Assembly (NCBI RefSeq): GCF_016904945.1
Contig: NZ_JADIKF010000039.1
Coordinates: 868,001-932,000, forward strand
DNA: 64,000 nucleotides
Source of the DNA: Dyella mobilis
GTDB lineage: Bacteria; Pseudomonadota; Gammaproteobacteria; Xanthomonadales; Rhodanobacteraceae
Direction of reading: 5' to 3'
The notes under the pieces were generated by a model. The model was not told the origin of the DNA, did not search any database, and saw only the letters and a list, made by a program, of their open reading frames with translations. This document shows, in pieces, positions 48,100 through 59,592 of the stretch. The stretch's first letter is position 1, and every line of letters starts with the position of its first letter. The translations under genes were made by a program, and so were the position numbers.

Positions 48100-50943
48100 T
48101 TATTCTGCTGAGTGATCGAGACCGACCGCTGCAACCAGTGCCTGATCGACCAACGCGGCCTGTTCGGCGACGTGATCGTTGAGGTGGCCGGCGGCAGGCG
48201 CGGGCGAACGCGCGCGGCCTGCATAGGACAGGCTTTGCTTGGTGCCCACGCAGGCTTGCAGGTGATGGCGGATCTGGAACCAGGCGCCCTGGTTCATCGG
48301 CTCTTCCTGGCACCAGATCACTTCCTTCACGGAAGGATACTTTTCCAGTTCGGCCATGACTTCCGGACGCGGGAACGGATAGAGCTGCTCGACGCGCACG
48401 ATGGCGACATCGTTGACGCCGCGCTTCTCGGCATCTTCCAGCAGGTCGTAGTAGACCTTGCCGGAGCACAGCACCATGCGCTTGACCTTCTTGGCCGGCA
48501 GGTCGCGATGTTCGCCGATCACCAACTGGAAGCTGCCGTTGGCCAGCTCGTCCAGCGTGGACACGGCCAGCTTGTGGCGCAGCAGCGACTTCGGCGTCAT
48601 CACGATCAGCGGCTTGCGCACTGGGCGCAGCATCTGGCGGCGGATCATGTGGAAATCCTGCGCCGGCGTGGTCGGTACGCAGACCTGCATGTTGTCCAGC
48701 GCGCAAAGCTGCAGGAAGCGCTCAAGGCGGGCGGAGGAGTGCTCCGGACCCTGGCCTTCGTAGCCATGCGGCAGGTACAGCGCCAGACCGCACAGGCGAT
48801 CCCACTTGGCTTCGCCGGAGCTGATGAACTGGTCGATCACCACCTGCGCGCCATTGGCGAAGTCGCCGAACTGCGCTTCCCAGATGTTGAGGGTGTGCGG
48901 ATCGGTGGTGGCATGGCCGTATTCGAAGGCCATCACAGCCTCTTCGCTGAGCAGCGAGTCGATCACTTCGACATCGGCGTCGGGACGCAAGGTCGCCAAC
49001 GGCATGTAGGTATGGCCGTCCTTCTGATCGTGCAGCACAGCGTGGCGATGGAAGAAGGTGCCGCGGCCGGCATCCTGGCCCACCATGCGCAGATTGTGGC
49101 CTTCGTCGATCAGCGTGGCGTAGGCGAGGTTTTCGGCAAAGCCCCAGTCGCCCGGCAGTTCGCCGCTGGCCATCTTGCGGCGGTCGTCGTAGATCTTGGC
49201 AACGCGCGACTGCAGCGTCAGATCCTTCGGCAGGTCGAGGATGCGGTTGGCCAGTTCGAGCAGTTTGGTCTTCGCCACGCCGGTATTGGCAGAGGCGGAA
49301 AGCTTCTTGCCGATGAACTGACTCCAGTCCACTTCCACGTCCTTGGTCAGCGACGGGTGCAGATCGGTCATCGCCGCGCCGGCTTCGAGGCGGTCGCGAT
49401 AGGCGTCGAATTGCTTCTGGGCATCGCCTTCGGCCAGCAGGCCCTGCTTCACCAGTTCCTGGGCATACAGGTCGCGCGTGGTGGGACGCTTGCGGATGAT
49501 CTGGTACATCACCGGCTGCGTGGCGGACGGTTCGTCGGCCTCGTTGTGGCCGTGGCGGCGATAGCACACCAGGTCGATGACCACGTCCTTGCGGAACTCC
49601 TTGCGGAATTCGTAAGCAAGGCGGGTCACCTGGATAACGGCTTCCGGATCATCGCCATTCACGTGGAACACCGGCGCGTTGACCATCTTGGCCAGGTCGG
49701 TGCAATAAAGAGTGGAGCGGGCGTCCTGCGGATTGGAGGTGGTGAAGCCCACCTGGTTGTTCACTACGATGTGCAAGGTGCCGCCGATCTTGAAGCCGCG
49801 GGCCTGCGACATGTTGAACAATTCCATGTTCACGCCCTGGCCGGCCAGCGCGGCGTCGCCGTGGATCAGCACGGCCAGCGACTGGGTGCGATCGTTGTCC
49901 TTGCGGCGGACCTGGCGTGCATGCACCGAACCGGCCACCACCGGATTGACGATTTCCAGGTGCGAGGGATTGAACGCGAGCGCCACGTGTACGCCGCCCT
50001 TGGGCGTACGCACGTCGGCCGAGAAACCCATGTGGTACTTCACGTCGCCGGAGTGGGCCGGGTCGTCCACGGCATGCTCGAACTTGCCTTCGAATTCATT
50101 GAACAGCGTCTTCGGCGGCTTGCCGAGGATGTTCACCAGCACGTTCAGGCGGCCGCGATGGGCCATGCCGATCACCAGGTCCTTGATGCCGTTGTCGCCG
50201 GCCGCGCGGACGACGTCGTCCACCATCGGGATCAGGCTGTCGCCGCCTTCCAGCGAGAAACGCTTCTGGCCGACGTACTTGGTGTGCAGGTAGCGCTCCA
50301 GTCCTTCGGCAGCGGTGAGGCCGTCGAGCACGCGCTGCTTGCCTGCCTTGTCCAGGCTGGCGGTGCCGTTGGCCTGCTCCAGGCGGGAGTAGATCCAGTT
50401 GCGCTGCGTGTGGTCGGAGATGTGCATGAACTCCGAGCCGACCGTATTGGTGTAGACGCGCTTGAGGCGCGAGAACAGCTCGCGCAGCTTCATGCGCTGG
50501 CCGCCACCGGCGAAGTTGCCGCAGTCGAATTCGGTATCCAGGTCGGCGTCGGACAGGCCGTGGAAGGGCAGGTCCAGGTCCGGGGCGTGGGTCTTGTGCG
50601 CCAGGCCCAGCGGATCGAGGTCGGCGGCGAGGTGGCCGCGCGAGCGATAGGCCGTCAGCAGGCGCAGGACGCCGGCCTGTTTGCGCGCATGTTCATCGCT
50701 GACCGGCGCCGCGACGGCGCCGCTGGGGCGCTGCTTTTGCGCCGCCTCTATACGCGCAATGGCCGCGGAATGAGGAACGTCCCCAGACTCGCGGCCTTTG
50801 AAGGTCTTGAAGTACGTATTCCACTCGGCGGGCACCGACTCGGGGTCGGCCAGCCAGGTTTCATACAAGGATTCAACATAATCGGCGTTGCCGCCTGCGA
50901 GTTGCGAGGATTCGGAAAACTCGCGGATTAGGTTTGTGCTCAC
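48100..50943 (-). CDS. sucA: 2-oxoglutarate dehydrogenase E1 component
   Basis: Thiamine-diphosphate enzyme that decarboxylates 2-oxoglutarate and succinylates the E2 lipoyl arm. The chain has 947 residues, like E. coli SucA. The N-terminal NADYVESLYETWLADPESV E2-binding segment, GMAHRGRLNVLVN and HGDAALAGQG (thiamine site) are conserved. The transketolase-like C-terminal half is also present. GTG 50943 is chosen because it gives MSTNLIREF and follows GGTGG. It heads the sucA-sucB-lpdA operon, with a TATAAT promoter about 80 bp upstream. Confidence 0.95.
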   Translation of the reverse strand: MSTNLIREFSESSQLAGGNADYVESLYETWLADPESVPAEWNTYFKTFKGRESGDVPHSAAIARIEAAQKQRPSGAVAAPVSDEHARKQAGVLRLLTAYRSRGHLAADLDPLGLAHKTHAPDLDLPFHGLSDADLDTEFDCGNFAGGGQRMKLRELFSRLKRVYTNTVGSEFMHISDHTQRNWIYSRLEQANGTASLDKAGKQRVLDGLTAAEGLERYLHTKYVGQKRFSLEGGDSLIPMVDDVVRAAGDNGIKDLVIGMAHRGRLNVLVNILGKPPKTLFNEFEGKFEHAVDDPAHSGDVKYHMGFSADVRTPKGGVHVALAFNPSHLEIVNPVVAGSVHARQVRRKDNDRTQSLAVLIHGDAALAGQGVNMELFNMSQARGFKIGGTLHIVVNNQVGFTTSNPQDARSTLYCTDLAKMVNAPVFHVNGDDPEAVIQVTRLAYEFRKEFRKDVVIDLVCYRRHGHNEADEPSATQPVMYQIIRKRPTTRDLYAQELVKQGLLAEGDAQKQFDAYRDRLEAGAAMTDLHPSLTKDVEVDWSQFIGKKLSASANTGVAKTKLLELANRILDLPKDLTLQSRVAKIYDDRRKMASGELPGDWGFAENLAYATLIDEGHNLRMVGQDAGRGTFFHRHAVLHDQKDGHTYMPLATLRPDADVEVIDSLLSEEAVMAFEYGHATTDPHTLNIWEAQFGDFANGAQVVIDQFISSGEAKWDRLCGLALYLPHGYEGQGPEHSSARLERFLQLCALDNMQVCVPTTPAQDFHMIRRQMLRPVRKPLIVMTPKSLLRHKLAVSTLDELANGSFQLVIGEHRDLPAKKVKRMVLCSGKVYYDLLEDAEKRGVNDVAIVRVEQLYPFPRPEVMAELEKYPSVKEVIWCQEEPMNQGAWFQIRHHLQACVGTKQSLSYAGRARSPAPAAGHLNDHVAEQAALVDQALVAAVGLDHSAE

Positions 50944-51019
50944 GTCACCACCGGCAGGGAAGGGAGGCCCCCAGCGAGTCACCCGTCGAAGGCGCTTTCG
51001 CTGGCGAAAAATCCCGTTA

Positions 51020-51050
51020 ATTATAGCCTGGGGCTGCTGCGACGCGGCAA
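51020..51050 (-). promoter_or_regulatory. Probable suc operon promoter
   Basis: On the minus strand, a perfect TATAAT at 51025-51020 preceded by TTGCCG at 51050-51045. The spacer is 19 bp, longer than ideal. The rest of the 247-bp gap upstream of sucA shows nothing else. Confidence 0.4.
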
Positions 51051-51190
51051 GCTGATTGGCGATGCGGCATGACGATGGCTGCTACCCACCGACGAGGAAG
51101 AGCGCATGGGCAACAAGGCCTTAGCTCTCCCGATGGACTGTTGGAGCGCGAAACCCGCTTGTTTGCTGCGGTTATTGTTCAGCCTGCGGT

Positions 51191-51709
51191 TTACAAACCC
51201 AGCGGTTGGAGCTGGGTGGCTGGCGTGGCGCGCTCCCACATTCGCTCAAATTGCAGTTGCAACGGTGCCTGTCCGGGGCCGTCGCGCAGCGCGGTCCTGC
51301 CCTCGGCTCGATCTGCGTCGGGAAGGAACAGGTAGCCATAGACGTCATTGAGCAGCCAGGCGTGGTTGTCGCCTGTGCCTTCGTCCCCTTCTTCGCTGGC
51401 CGGGGTGCGGATCTGGAATGCCGTCGGCAGCCGCTGGACGAGATCGATCAGCCGGTGTCCGGCGCGCAGCGCGGCAGCCGGGTCGCCGAGCAGGATGCGG
51501 ATCTCCGCTCCGCGCCCGGACGTCGCCAGGCGCCGCAACTGGTTCAGCTCAGCCTCGCTGCTGTACAGGTCGGGCGAGAGAACGGGCAGGCGGATGGCCA
51601 GCTTGTGCCGGGCGGCAGTCAACAGTTCCAGTCGTGCGGCAGCCAGGTCTTCGCGCCCCTTCGTGGCTCGCGGAGCGTGATCGGGCGAGGAAGGGACGAT
51701 TTCACTCAT
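51191..51709 (-). CDS. Conserved hypothetical protein coupled to RoxA-like gene
   Basis: A 172-residue cytosolic protein of unknown function, with no signal or membrane segment. The middle part (ELNQLRRLATSGRGAEIRIL) and the end (HAWLLNDVYGYLFLP) are reminiscent of phospholipase-D-like or DUF7931-type proteins, but the HxK motif of active PLD enzymes is absent. The start ATG overlaps the stop of the preceding oxygenase gene by four bases, so the two are translated together. That coupling suggests a related job, which the sequence does not reveal. Confidence 0.7.
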   Translation of the reverse strand: MSEIVPSSPDHAPRATKGREDLAAARLELLTAARHKLAIRLPVLSPDLYSSEAELNQLRRLATSGRGAEIRILLGDPAAALRAGHRLIDLVQRLPTAFQIRTPASEEGDEGTGDNHAWLLNDVYGYLFLPDADRAEGRTALRDGPGQAPLQLQFERMWERATPATQLQPLGL

Positions 51710-52917
51710 TGGCGGCGTCCGCGCAGCTTGCGGGTGATCAGATGCCCGTCGTTGACCAGGGCCAGCATCAACTTGCGCTCGTCAGTTGTCAGCTGGTGCG
51801 GCGGTGCCACGACGCGCTGCCCACAGAGCCGCGCTGCCGCGGAAACCGACGCGGGATAGGCATGGCCGTTGGCGAACAAAGTGCAAGCCTGGCGGCGCTG
51901 GGTCCACGCCATGCGCGACCAGGGGTGGCGCAGCAACGAAGCACCGCCATCGAGTTGCTTCATCAAGGCCGCTTCGCTGAGCGGCTTGTCCGGCGGGAGC
52001 GGTGTTTGGGCGGCGCGGTAGCGGGTGATGAAGCGGCCGAACCAGTCGGCCAGGGTGGCTTCGTCCAACCCCGCGGCGAGCGGCACGGCTTCCTGGGCGC
52101 GGGCCAAGGCCGCCTTGTCGATCTCTCCGGGGCGTTTGGCTGGTGCCAGATCGGGATCGGCGTAGCGCTGGTCCTCGGATAGATGCTCGGCCAGATAGTC
52201 GGCCAGGTCACCGACCAGTTCGGCTTGCGAAGGCGCACGCATACCTACCGAAAAGGTCATGCAGGGGCCGCCGAAGGCGATGCCGTCGTGGGGCACGCCC
52301 GGGGGCAGGTACAGCATGTCGCCCGGCTCCAGCAGCCATTCGTGGGTGGGCTCGAACTGCTGCAATTGTTTGAGTTCCACATCGCTGCGGAAGTCCTTGG
52401 GCGCATCCGGGTCCGTGCTGATCGCCCAGTGGCGCTGCCCCAGTCCTTGCAGAAGGAATACATCATATTGATCGACGTGTGCCCCCACGCCGCCGCCCGG
52501 TTCGGCATAGGACACCATCACATCGTCCACGCGCCAACTGGGCAGGAAACTGAAATGTTCCAGCAGCGCGGCGACGTCCATATCCCATTTGTCGACGTCC
52601 TGTACCAGCAGGGTCCAGTTCGCGTCGCCGGTCTTGGCAAAATCCCCCTCGCTGAGCGGACCGGTTTTCATCCGCCAGCGCTCGCGATCCTCATCGTGCT
52701 GGATCAGCCGCGAGAGTGCGTTTTCCTCGCACGCCAGGCCGGCCAGGTCTTCCGGGGCAAGCGGCGGATGAAAGTCAGGAAACGCGTCGCGAATGAGCAG
52801 TGGACGTTTTTGCCAGTAATCGCGCAGGAATTGCGCGGTGGTCATGCCTAGTGGCAGCTTCGACGTGCCGCGCACCTCGATCGGTAGCGGCTTGCGGGGG
52901 GCTTGGGTCAGGGTCAT
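51706..52917 (-). CDS. roxA: Ribosomal protein uL16 3-hydroxylase-like (RoxA/YcfD) cupin
   Basis: JmjC-type 2-oxoglutarate/Fe(II) oxygenase; E. coli RoxA hydroxylates an arginine of ribosomal protein uL16. The 403 residues show the YWQKRPLLIRDAFP start and the metal motif HVDQYDVFLLQ. GQRHWAIS, the distal His in LPPGVPHDGIAFGG, and a helical plus winged-helix C-terminal part also fit RoxA. ATG 52917 (MTLTQAPRK) is taken as the start; two earlier in-frame ATGs exist. A TACAAT box (52930-52925) sits so close that the mRNA could be leaderless. Confidence 0.85.
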   Translation of the reverse strand: MTLTQAPRKPLPIEVRGTSKLPLGMTTAQFLRDYWQKRPLLIRDAFPDFHPPLAPEDLAGLACEENALSRLIQHDEDRERWRMKTGPLSEGDFAKTGDANWTLLVQDVDKWDMDVAALLEHFSFLPSWRVDDVMVSYAEPGGGVGAHVDQYDVFLLQGLGQRHWAISTDPDAPKDFRSDVELKQLQQFEPTHEWLLEPGDMLYLPPGVPHDGIAFGGPCMTFSVGMRAPSQAELVGDLADYLAEHLSEDQRYADPDLAPAKRPGEIDKAALARAQEAVPLAAGLDEATLADWFGRFITRYRAAQTPLPPDKPLSEAALMKQLDGGASLLRHPWSRMAWTQRRQACTLFANGHAYPASVSAAARLCGQRVVAPPHQLTTDERKLMLALVNDGHLITRKLRGRRQ

Positions 52918-53043
52918 GGCCGGCATTGTAGGGAATCTGTTTGCGGGAAAGCGCGGGCAGCCCATCTGGCACGTGAGGCGCGATCAAGGCCGGGCGTATG
53001 CTGCGGGACACCTTTTCTGCACGGCATGGCACGGGAGGAAGGC

Positions 53044-53643
53044 ATGGCACTGGGAAAGCGGATTGCAACCACGTTCCTCCTACCCTCAATGCTGATGCTG
53101 ATATCCCTCAGCGGAGCCGCTTTCGCGACCGCAGCGCCCGATCCCACGGCAGTCATGGCCGGACCGCAGCGCGACGGCTCGCACGATTTCGATTTCCTCA
53201 TCGGGGATTGGAAGGCGCACGTCCGTCGCTTGCCCGATCGCCTGGTCGGCGCCCACGACTGGGTGGATTACGACGGCATCTCCAACCATCACAAACTGTT
53301 TGATACCAACGCGAACCTCGAGCAGTTCGACGTCACCAGCACCGACAAGACGCAGCGGCTCAGGGCTCAGACCCTGCGCATGTACAACCCGCACACCCAC
53401 CAGTGGATCATTTACGGCATCGATGCGGACAACGGCGAGCTCGATCCGGCAGCTCCCGTGGTCGGTGAGTTTCACGGCAACCGCGGCGAGTTCTACAACC
53501 GGATTGTCTGGAACGGGCGTGTCGTGCTGGTGCGCTGGGTATGGCTCGACGTTTCGCCCCGTGCGGCGCACATGGAGCAGGCGTTTTCACCGGATGGCGG
53601 CAGAAACTGGGAAGTGAACTGGATCTGCGACCTGTCGCGCTAG
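53044..53643 (+). CDS. Secreted DUF1579-like protein
   Basis: A 199-residue exported protein of unknown function. The signal peptide is clear: basic MALGKR, a hydrophobic core to about residue 27, then a cut near AFATAAP. The mature part begins with DFDFLIGDWKAH, the motif of DUF1579/lipocalin-like proteins, and is rich in Trp and Tyr as in beta-barrels. ATG 53044 follows a strong GGGAGGAAGG site. It is divergent from the RoxA-like gene and converges on the TauE exporter. Confidence 0.7.
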   Translation: MALGKRIATTFLLPSMLMLISLSGAAFATAAPDPTAVMAGPQRDGSHDFDFLIGDWKAHVRRLPDRLVGAHDWVDYDGISNHHKLFDTNANLEQFDVTSTDKTQRLRAQTLRMYNPHTHQWIIYGIDADNGELDPAAPVVGEFHGNRGEFYNRIVWNGRVVLVRWVWLDVSPRAAHMEQAFSPDGGRNWEVNWICDLSR

Positions 53644-53665
53644 GTCTGGCGCGGCTGCGCGGTGC

Positions 53666-54415
53666 TCAGCGCAACAAGTGATAGGCGTTGTACAAGCCCA
53701 GCGCCATCACGGTCAGGCCTGCCAGCAATGTCGATACGCGCGGCGGCAACCGGCGCACCAGCCATGCGCCAAAGGGGGCGGCAACGACGCCGCCAATGAT
53801 CAGGCCGAGCACGATGTGGAGTTTGCTTTCGCCGATGCTCAGCAGGAACGTGATGCTGGCGGCCAGGCTGACGACGCATTTGGCCAGGTGCACGCTGCCG
53901 ATCACCACGCGAGGTTCCTGCCCGCGCGCCACCATGGTGGTAACGGTCAAGGCGCTCCAGCCGCCGCCGCCTGCCGCGTCGAGTACGCCTGCCACGAAAC
54001 CCAGCACACCGGTGCCGCGCGGGACGTCCTGCCGGCGCTCCTTGCGGCGAGTGGTGCGAAAGAGCAGGAAAAGCCCCATCAACAACAGATAGGGGGTAAG
54101 GAAATAGCGGATCCAGATCGGCGGCAGATGGGCAAGCAAGGTCGCGCCGATGACCGCGCCGATGACACCGGGAATCGCCAAGACCCAGAACAGGCGCTTC
54201 TGCACATTGCCGGCCCACCAGTGGCTCAGGCCGGAGGCCCCGCAGGTAAAGGTCTCCGCATAGTGCACGCTGGCGCTGGCCAGCGCCGGTGGCATGCCCA
54301 TGCCCAGCAGCATGCCCGCGGAGGTCACGCCGTAGGCCATGCCCAGTGCGCCGTCCACCAACTGGGCGAGCGCACCGATGCCGGCAAAGATCAGGAATTC
54401 GGAAAGAGGCGACAT
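53666..54415 (-). CDS. TauE/SafE-family sulfite/sulfonate exporter-like membrane protein
   Basis: Membrane transporter of 249 residues with about eight segments, in two repeats of the TauE/SafE family, which export sulfite, sulfoacetate or related organic anions. The repeat motifs GALAQLVDGALGMAYGV and FVAGVLDAAGGGGWSALT (near residues 15 and 130) are typical. No sulfonate or taurine genes adjoin, so the substrate is open. Start ATG 54415; the upstream purB gene is 68 bp away on the same strand. Confidence 0.85.
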   Translation of the reverse strand: MSPLSEFLIFAGIGALAQLVDGALGMAYGVTSAGMLLGMGMPPALASASVHYAETFTCGASGLSHWWAGNVQKRLFWVLAIPGVIGAVIGATLLAHLPPIWIRYFLTPYLLLMGLFLLFRTTRRKERRQDVPRGTGVLGFVAGVLDAAGGGGWSALTVTTMVARGQEPRVVIGSVHLAKCVVSLAASITFLLSIGESKLHIVLGLIIGGVVAAPFGAWLVRRLPPRVSTLLAGLTVMALGLYNAYHLLR

Positions 54416-54482
54416 GATGCTCGTTCAGACCGGGCAGGGGGCATGATGACAAATGCCGCCCCGCTTTGTCCGGTCCGGCGAA

Positions 54483-55886
<1,404 letters not shown>

Positions 55887-56018
55887 TTACATTGCCGCCG
55901 GGTTTACGTCGGCGGCCCTATAGTTCCCAGGCCAGGATTGCGCCGTAGGAGCCTTGTGATTTCACGGCACGTTCCTCATCTCGGGCATTCAACCGGTTTC
56001 CCAGTACGAGGCACGGCC

Positions 56019-57413
<1,395 letters not shown>

Positions 57414-57426
57414 CGGGTCGGTTGCA

Positions 57427-57449
57427 ATGCCGCCCGCCATGGGCGGCAT
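57427..57449. terminator. Hairpin between convergent fumC and DUF2884-like gene
   Basis: ATGCCGCCC/GGGCGGCAT with a GCCAT loop, 9 bp, abutting the stop codon of the minus-strand gene. No T-run, so a two-way terminator is only likely by position. Confidence 0.4.
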
Positions 57450-58063
57450 CAGTTGACGTAGATGTCTTTCTTGCAGTCGTTGACGTCGCCGCCGTTGACG
57501 ATCTGGCCGTAGGGCTTGAAGGCCGGCAGCTGTGCTACGAGCTGATCCTGTGCAAGCTGGATGCTGCCCAGATCCTGGCAAATTTTCAGCGCTGCCTGCT
57601 TCACGGTTTGCGCCTTTGCTTCGACCTGTTGCTGGATCTGATCGGTGTGGCCGCTGGCCAGACCGCTGGCCACGCTTTTAAGGGCTTGCGCGCCCACTGC
57701 TGCACCGGCCTTGCCGGTGGCAATGCCGTCGTTACGGACCATCAATGCGTTCTGGTAATACGACTGGAGCAATGCGCGTACTGCCGGATCGACCGTAACC
57801 GCCTGGTCGTTGATTTTCAGATCGCCGTTGGCGCTGATGGTGGCATCCGGCGCGCTGGATGCTCGCAGCGTGATATATCCATCGTGGGCCTGGATGCTGC
57901 CATGCAGATTAAAGTCGCCATCGGAGTTGATGGATGCCTGGTTCGATCCGCTGCAGGCAGCGAGCAGGGTGCAAAGCGCCAAGCTAAACGAGACGACGGC
58001 TGTCTTCGTGGCGAGGCGTGTTATCTGGCCCACGCGGGGGAAGGTAATGCGGACGGTGCTCAT
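57449..58063 (-). CDS. DUF2884 (YggN-like) lipoprotein, second copy
   Basis: A 204-residue predicted lipoprotein: the signal ends in LLAACSGSN, a lipobox with Cys at residue 37. The mature part repeats the plan of its upstream neighbour: GYITLRASSAPDATISANGDLKI, an Asp/Val strand, YYQNALMV, a Gly/Ala-rich helix with GAAVGAQALK, and a paired-cysteine end (ICQDLG...NDCKK). This layout fits DUF2884/YggN, whose function is not known. Its ATG overlaps the upstream stop by four bases. It is probably the last gene of the GntR/ABC operon. Confidence 0.7.
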   Translation of the reverse strand: MSTVRITFPRVGQITRLATKTAVVSFSLALCTLLAACSGSNQASINSDGDFNLHGSIQAHDGYITLRASSAPDATISANGDLKINDQAVTVDPAVRALLQSYYQNALMVRNDGIATGKAGAAVGAQALKSVASGLASGHTDQIQQQVEAKAQTVKQAALKICQDLGSIQLAQDQLVAQLPAFKPYGQIVNGGDVNDCKKDIYVN

Positions 58064-58584
58064 GGTTTGGTGTTGTCCTGGCAGCTTGCGACGCTATCCT
58101 GCGTAATGATGTTTCCGTACGGTTTGAACTCCGCCAGTTGCGTGCTCAGCTGATCCTGCACCGTCTTGATGTTGGCGCGGTCCTGGCACATCTTCTGGCT
58201 AAGCACTTTCATTTGATCGCCGCCGTGCTGGGCATCGGCGTTCTGCTGCGCGTCCGACTTGCCTTCTATTTTGTTCTTGAGGGCTTCGCCGCCCATCTTG
58301 GCACCGACCCTGCCCATTTCCTTGCCGGTTTGATTGACGTCCAGCACGCTCTGGTAATAGAGCATCAGCAAACCACGCTGAGCGGCATTCACCGTCACCA
58401 CCTTGTCGCCGATCTGCAACTGGCCGGATTCGTTGATGGACGCGTCCGGGTTGCCTTCGGGGTGCAGGCTCACGATGCCGTCTTTCATCGTGATGGCACC
58501 GTTCTCCATGGTGGTATCGGGTATGTTGCAGGCGCCGACCGCGGCACAAGCGGCAAGCAGCAGAATCGTGCGCTGGTACTTCAT
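58060..58584 (-). CDS. DUF2884 (YggN-like) lipoprotein, first copy
   Basis: A 174-residue predicted lipoprotein of unknown function. ATG 58584 (MKYQRTILLLAACAAVGAC) is chosen because AGGGGG precedes it and the lipobox then ends at Cys19. The body is a paralogue of the next gene: GIVSLHPEGNPDASINESGQLQI, VTVNAAQRGLLMLYYQSVL and MGGEALKNK, with two late cysteines (KMCQDRANI, ASCQDN). It starts 51 bp after the permease gene on the same strand, so it likely belongs to that operon. Confidence 0.7.
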   Translation of the reverse strand: MKYQRTILLLAACAAVGACNIPDTTMENGAITMKDGIVSLHPEGNPDASINESGQLQIGDKVVTVNAAQRGLLMLYYQSVLDVNQTGKEMGRVGAKMGGEALKNKIEGKSDAQQNADAQHGGDQMKVLSQKMCQDRANIKTVQDQLSTQLAEFKPYGNIITQDSVASCQDNTKP

Positions 58585-58635
58585 GATGCATCCCCCTCTC
58601 GGATCCATGAATGGTGCAGTGGCCAGTGTGTCGCT

Positions 58636-59592
58636 TCAGGCGTCGTTGCGCCAGCGGCGGAGCCAGATCGCGGCAACCAGCATGGCGCCGCCCACGATGA
58701 TCCCGATCCATGCATCCGGCGCAGCCAGTGCAGCGTAGTTACCGGCCAGCCCCAACTGATCCAGCATGGTGACGTGGTCCGGCGAATGGACGTGGAGTTT
58801 GGATGAAAACTCCAGCCAGTTGACAGGGGGCAGAGCGAACAATAGACGCGCCGTGATGTGCTGGAAATACCAGCTTGCGTTGAGGTTCAGCAGGCCGATG
58901 ACGTCCAGCCACCACACGATCAGGTTGCTTGCCAGGGGAATCACCAGCGCCCAGAGGAAGGGCATGCTGCGTGCGCTGGCGGAGCACAGCATCAGCCAGC
59001 CGATCGTGGGCAGTGCGCAGAGTGCATAGAGCGGGATCAGGGCGATGATGTCGAAGGTGACTTGGATGGGATGCGCGGCGCCCAGGAGATGCCAGGCATT
59101 GAATCCGTGGAACATCAGGTAGAAAAGCCCGAGGGCGAGCAGCACCAGCCCAAACAGAACACCGATGACGGTGGCGATGACCGGGGCTACGACGGTGGCA
59201 CTCAGAACCTTGGAAAGAATCGTTTTCCAGTTCGAAATCGGCAGCGATTCCCAGAACAGAATGCTGCGATCCTTGCGATCTTCGTAAAGCGATCCCAGGC
59301 AATAAAAGAACACCACGATCGCCATCACTGCCAGCACCACCACGGCGCTGAAGCAGAGAAAACCGTCGAGTGTCGTCCCAACGTGTTGGAACTGTTCGGG
59401 AGTCAAGGGATCGTTGCCGCGCGGGATGTCATTCAGTGGGAACAACCCCATCCGCCGCCCCACGATCTCTCCGCCGATGATCGACATGAGCGCGATCGCC
59501 AGGAGGGTTGTGGCCGTGATCGCCGGCGCCCAGAGGAATCCGCCGCGATGTTCCCAATATTCGCGTTTCATCAACCAGTACAGGGTTTTCAT
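58636..59592 (-). CDS. ABC-2 type transporter permease
   Basis: Membrane component of an ABC exporter. The 318-residue protein has about six membrane segments, with the first near residues 22-42 and a large extracytoplasmic loop after it (LTPEQFQHVGTTLDGFL). The KDRSILFWESLPISNWKTILSK segment is typical of ABC-2 permeases of the YtrC/NatB kind. The ATG at 59592 overlaps the stop of the ATPase gene. The substrate is not evident. Two lipoprotein genes follow. Confidence 0.85.
   Translation of the reverse strand: MKTLYWLMKREYWEHRGGFLWAPAITATTLLAIALMSIIGGEIVGRRMGLFPLNDIPRGNDPLTPEQFQHVGTTLDGFLCFSAVVVLAVMAIVVFFYCLGSLYEDRKDRSILFWESLPISNWKTILSKVLSATVVAPVIATVIGVLFGLVLLALGLFYLMFHGFNAWHLLGAAHPIQVTFDIIALIPLYALCALPTIGWLMLCSASARSMPFLWALVIPLASNLIVWWLDVIGLLNLNASWYFQHITARLLFALPPVNWLEFSSKLHVHSPDHVTMLDQLGLAGNYAALAAPDAWIGIIVGGAMLVAAIWLRRWRNDA

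Noticed and set aside
53640..54452. Alternative minus-strand frame over the TauE-type gene
   Set aside because: The frame at 53666-54415 gives a full eight-segment membrane protein with family motifs; the other frame is arginine-rich and shows none.
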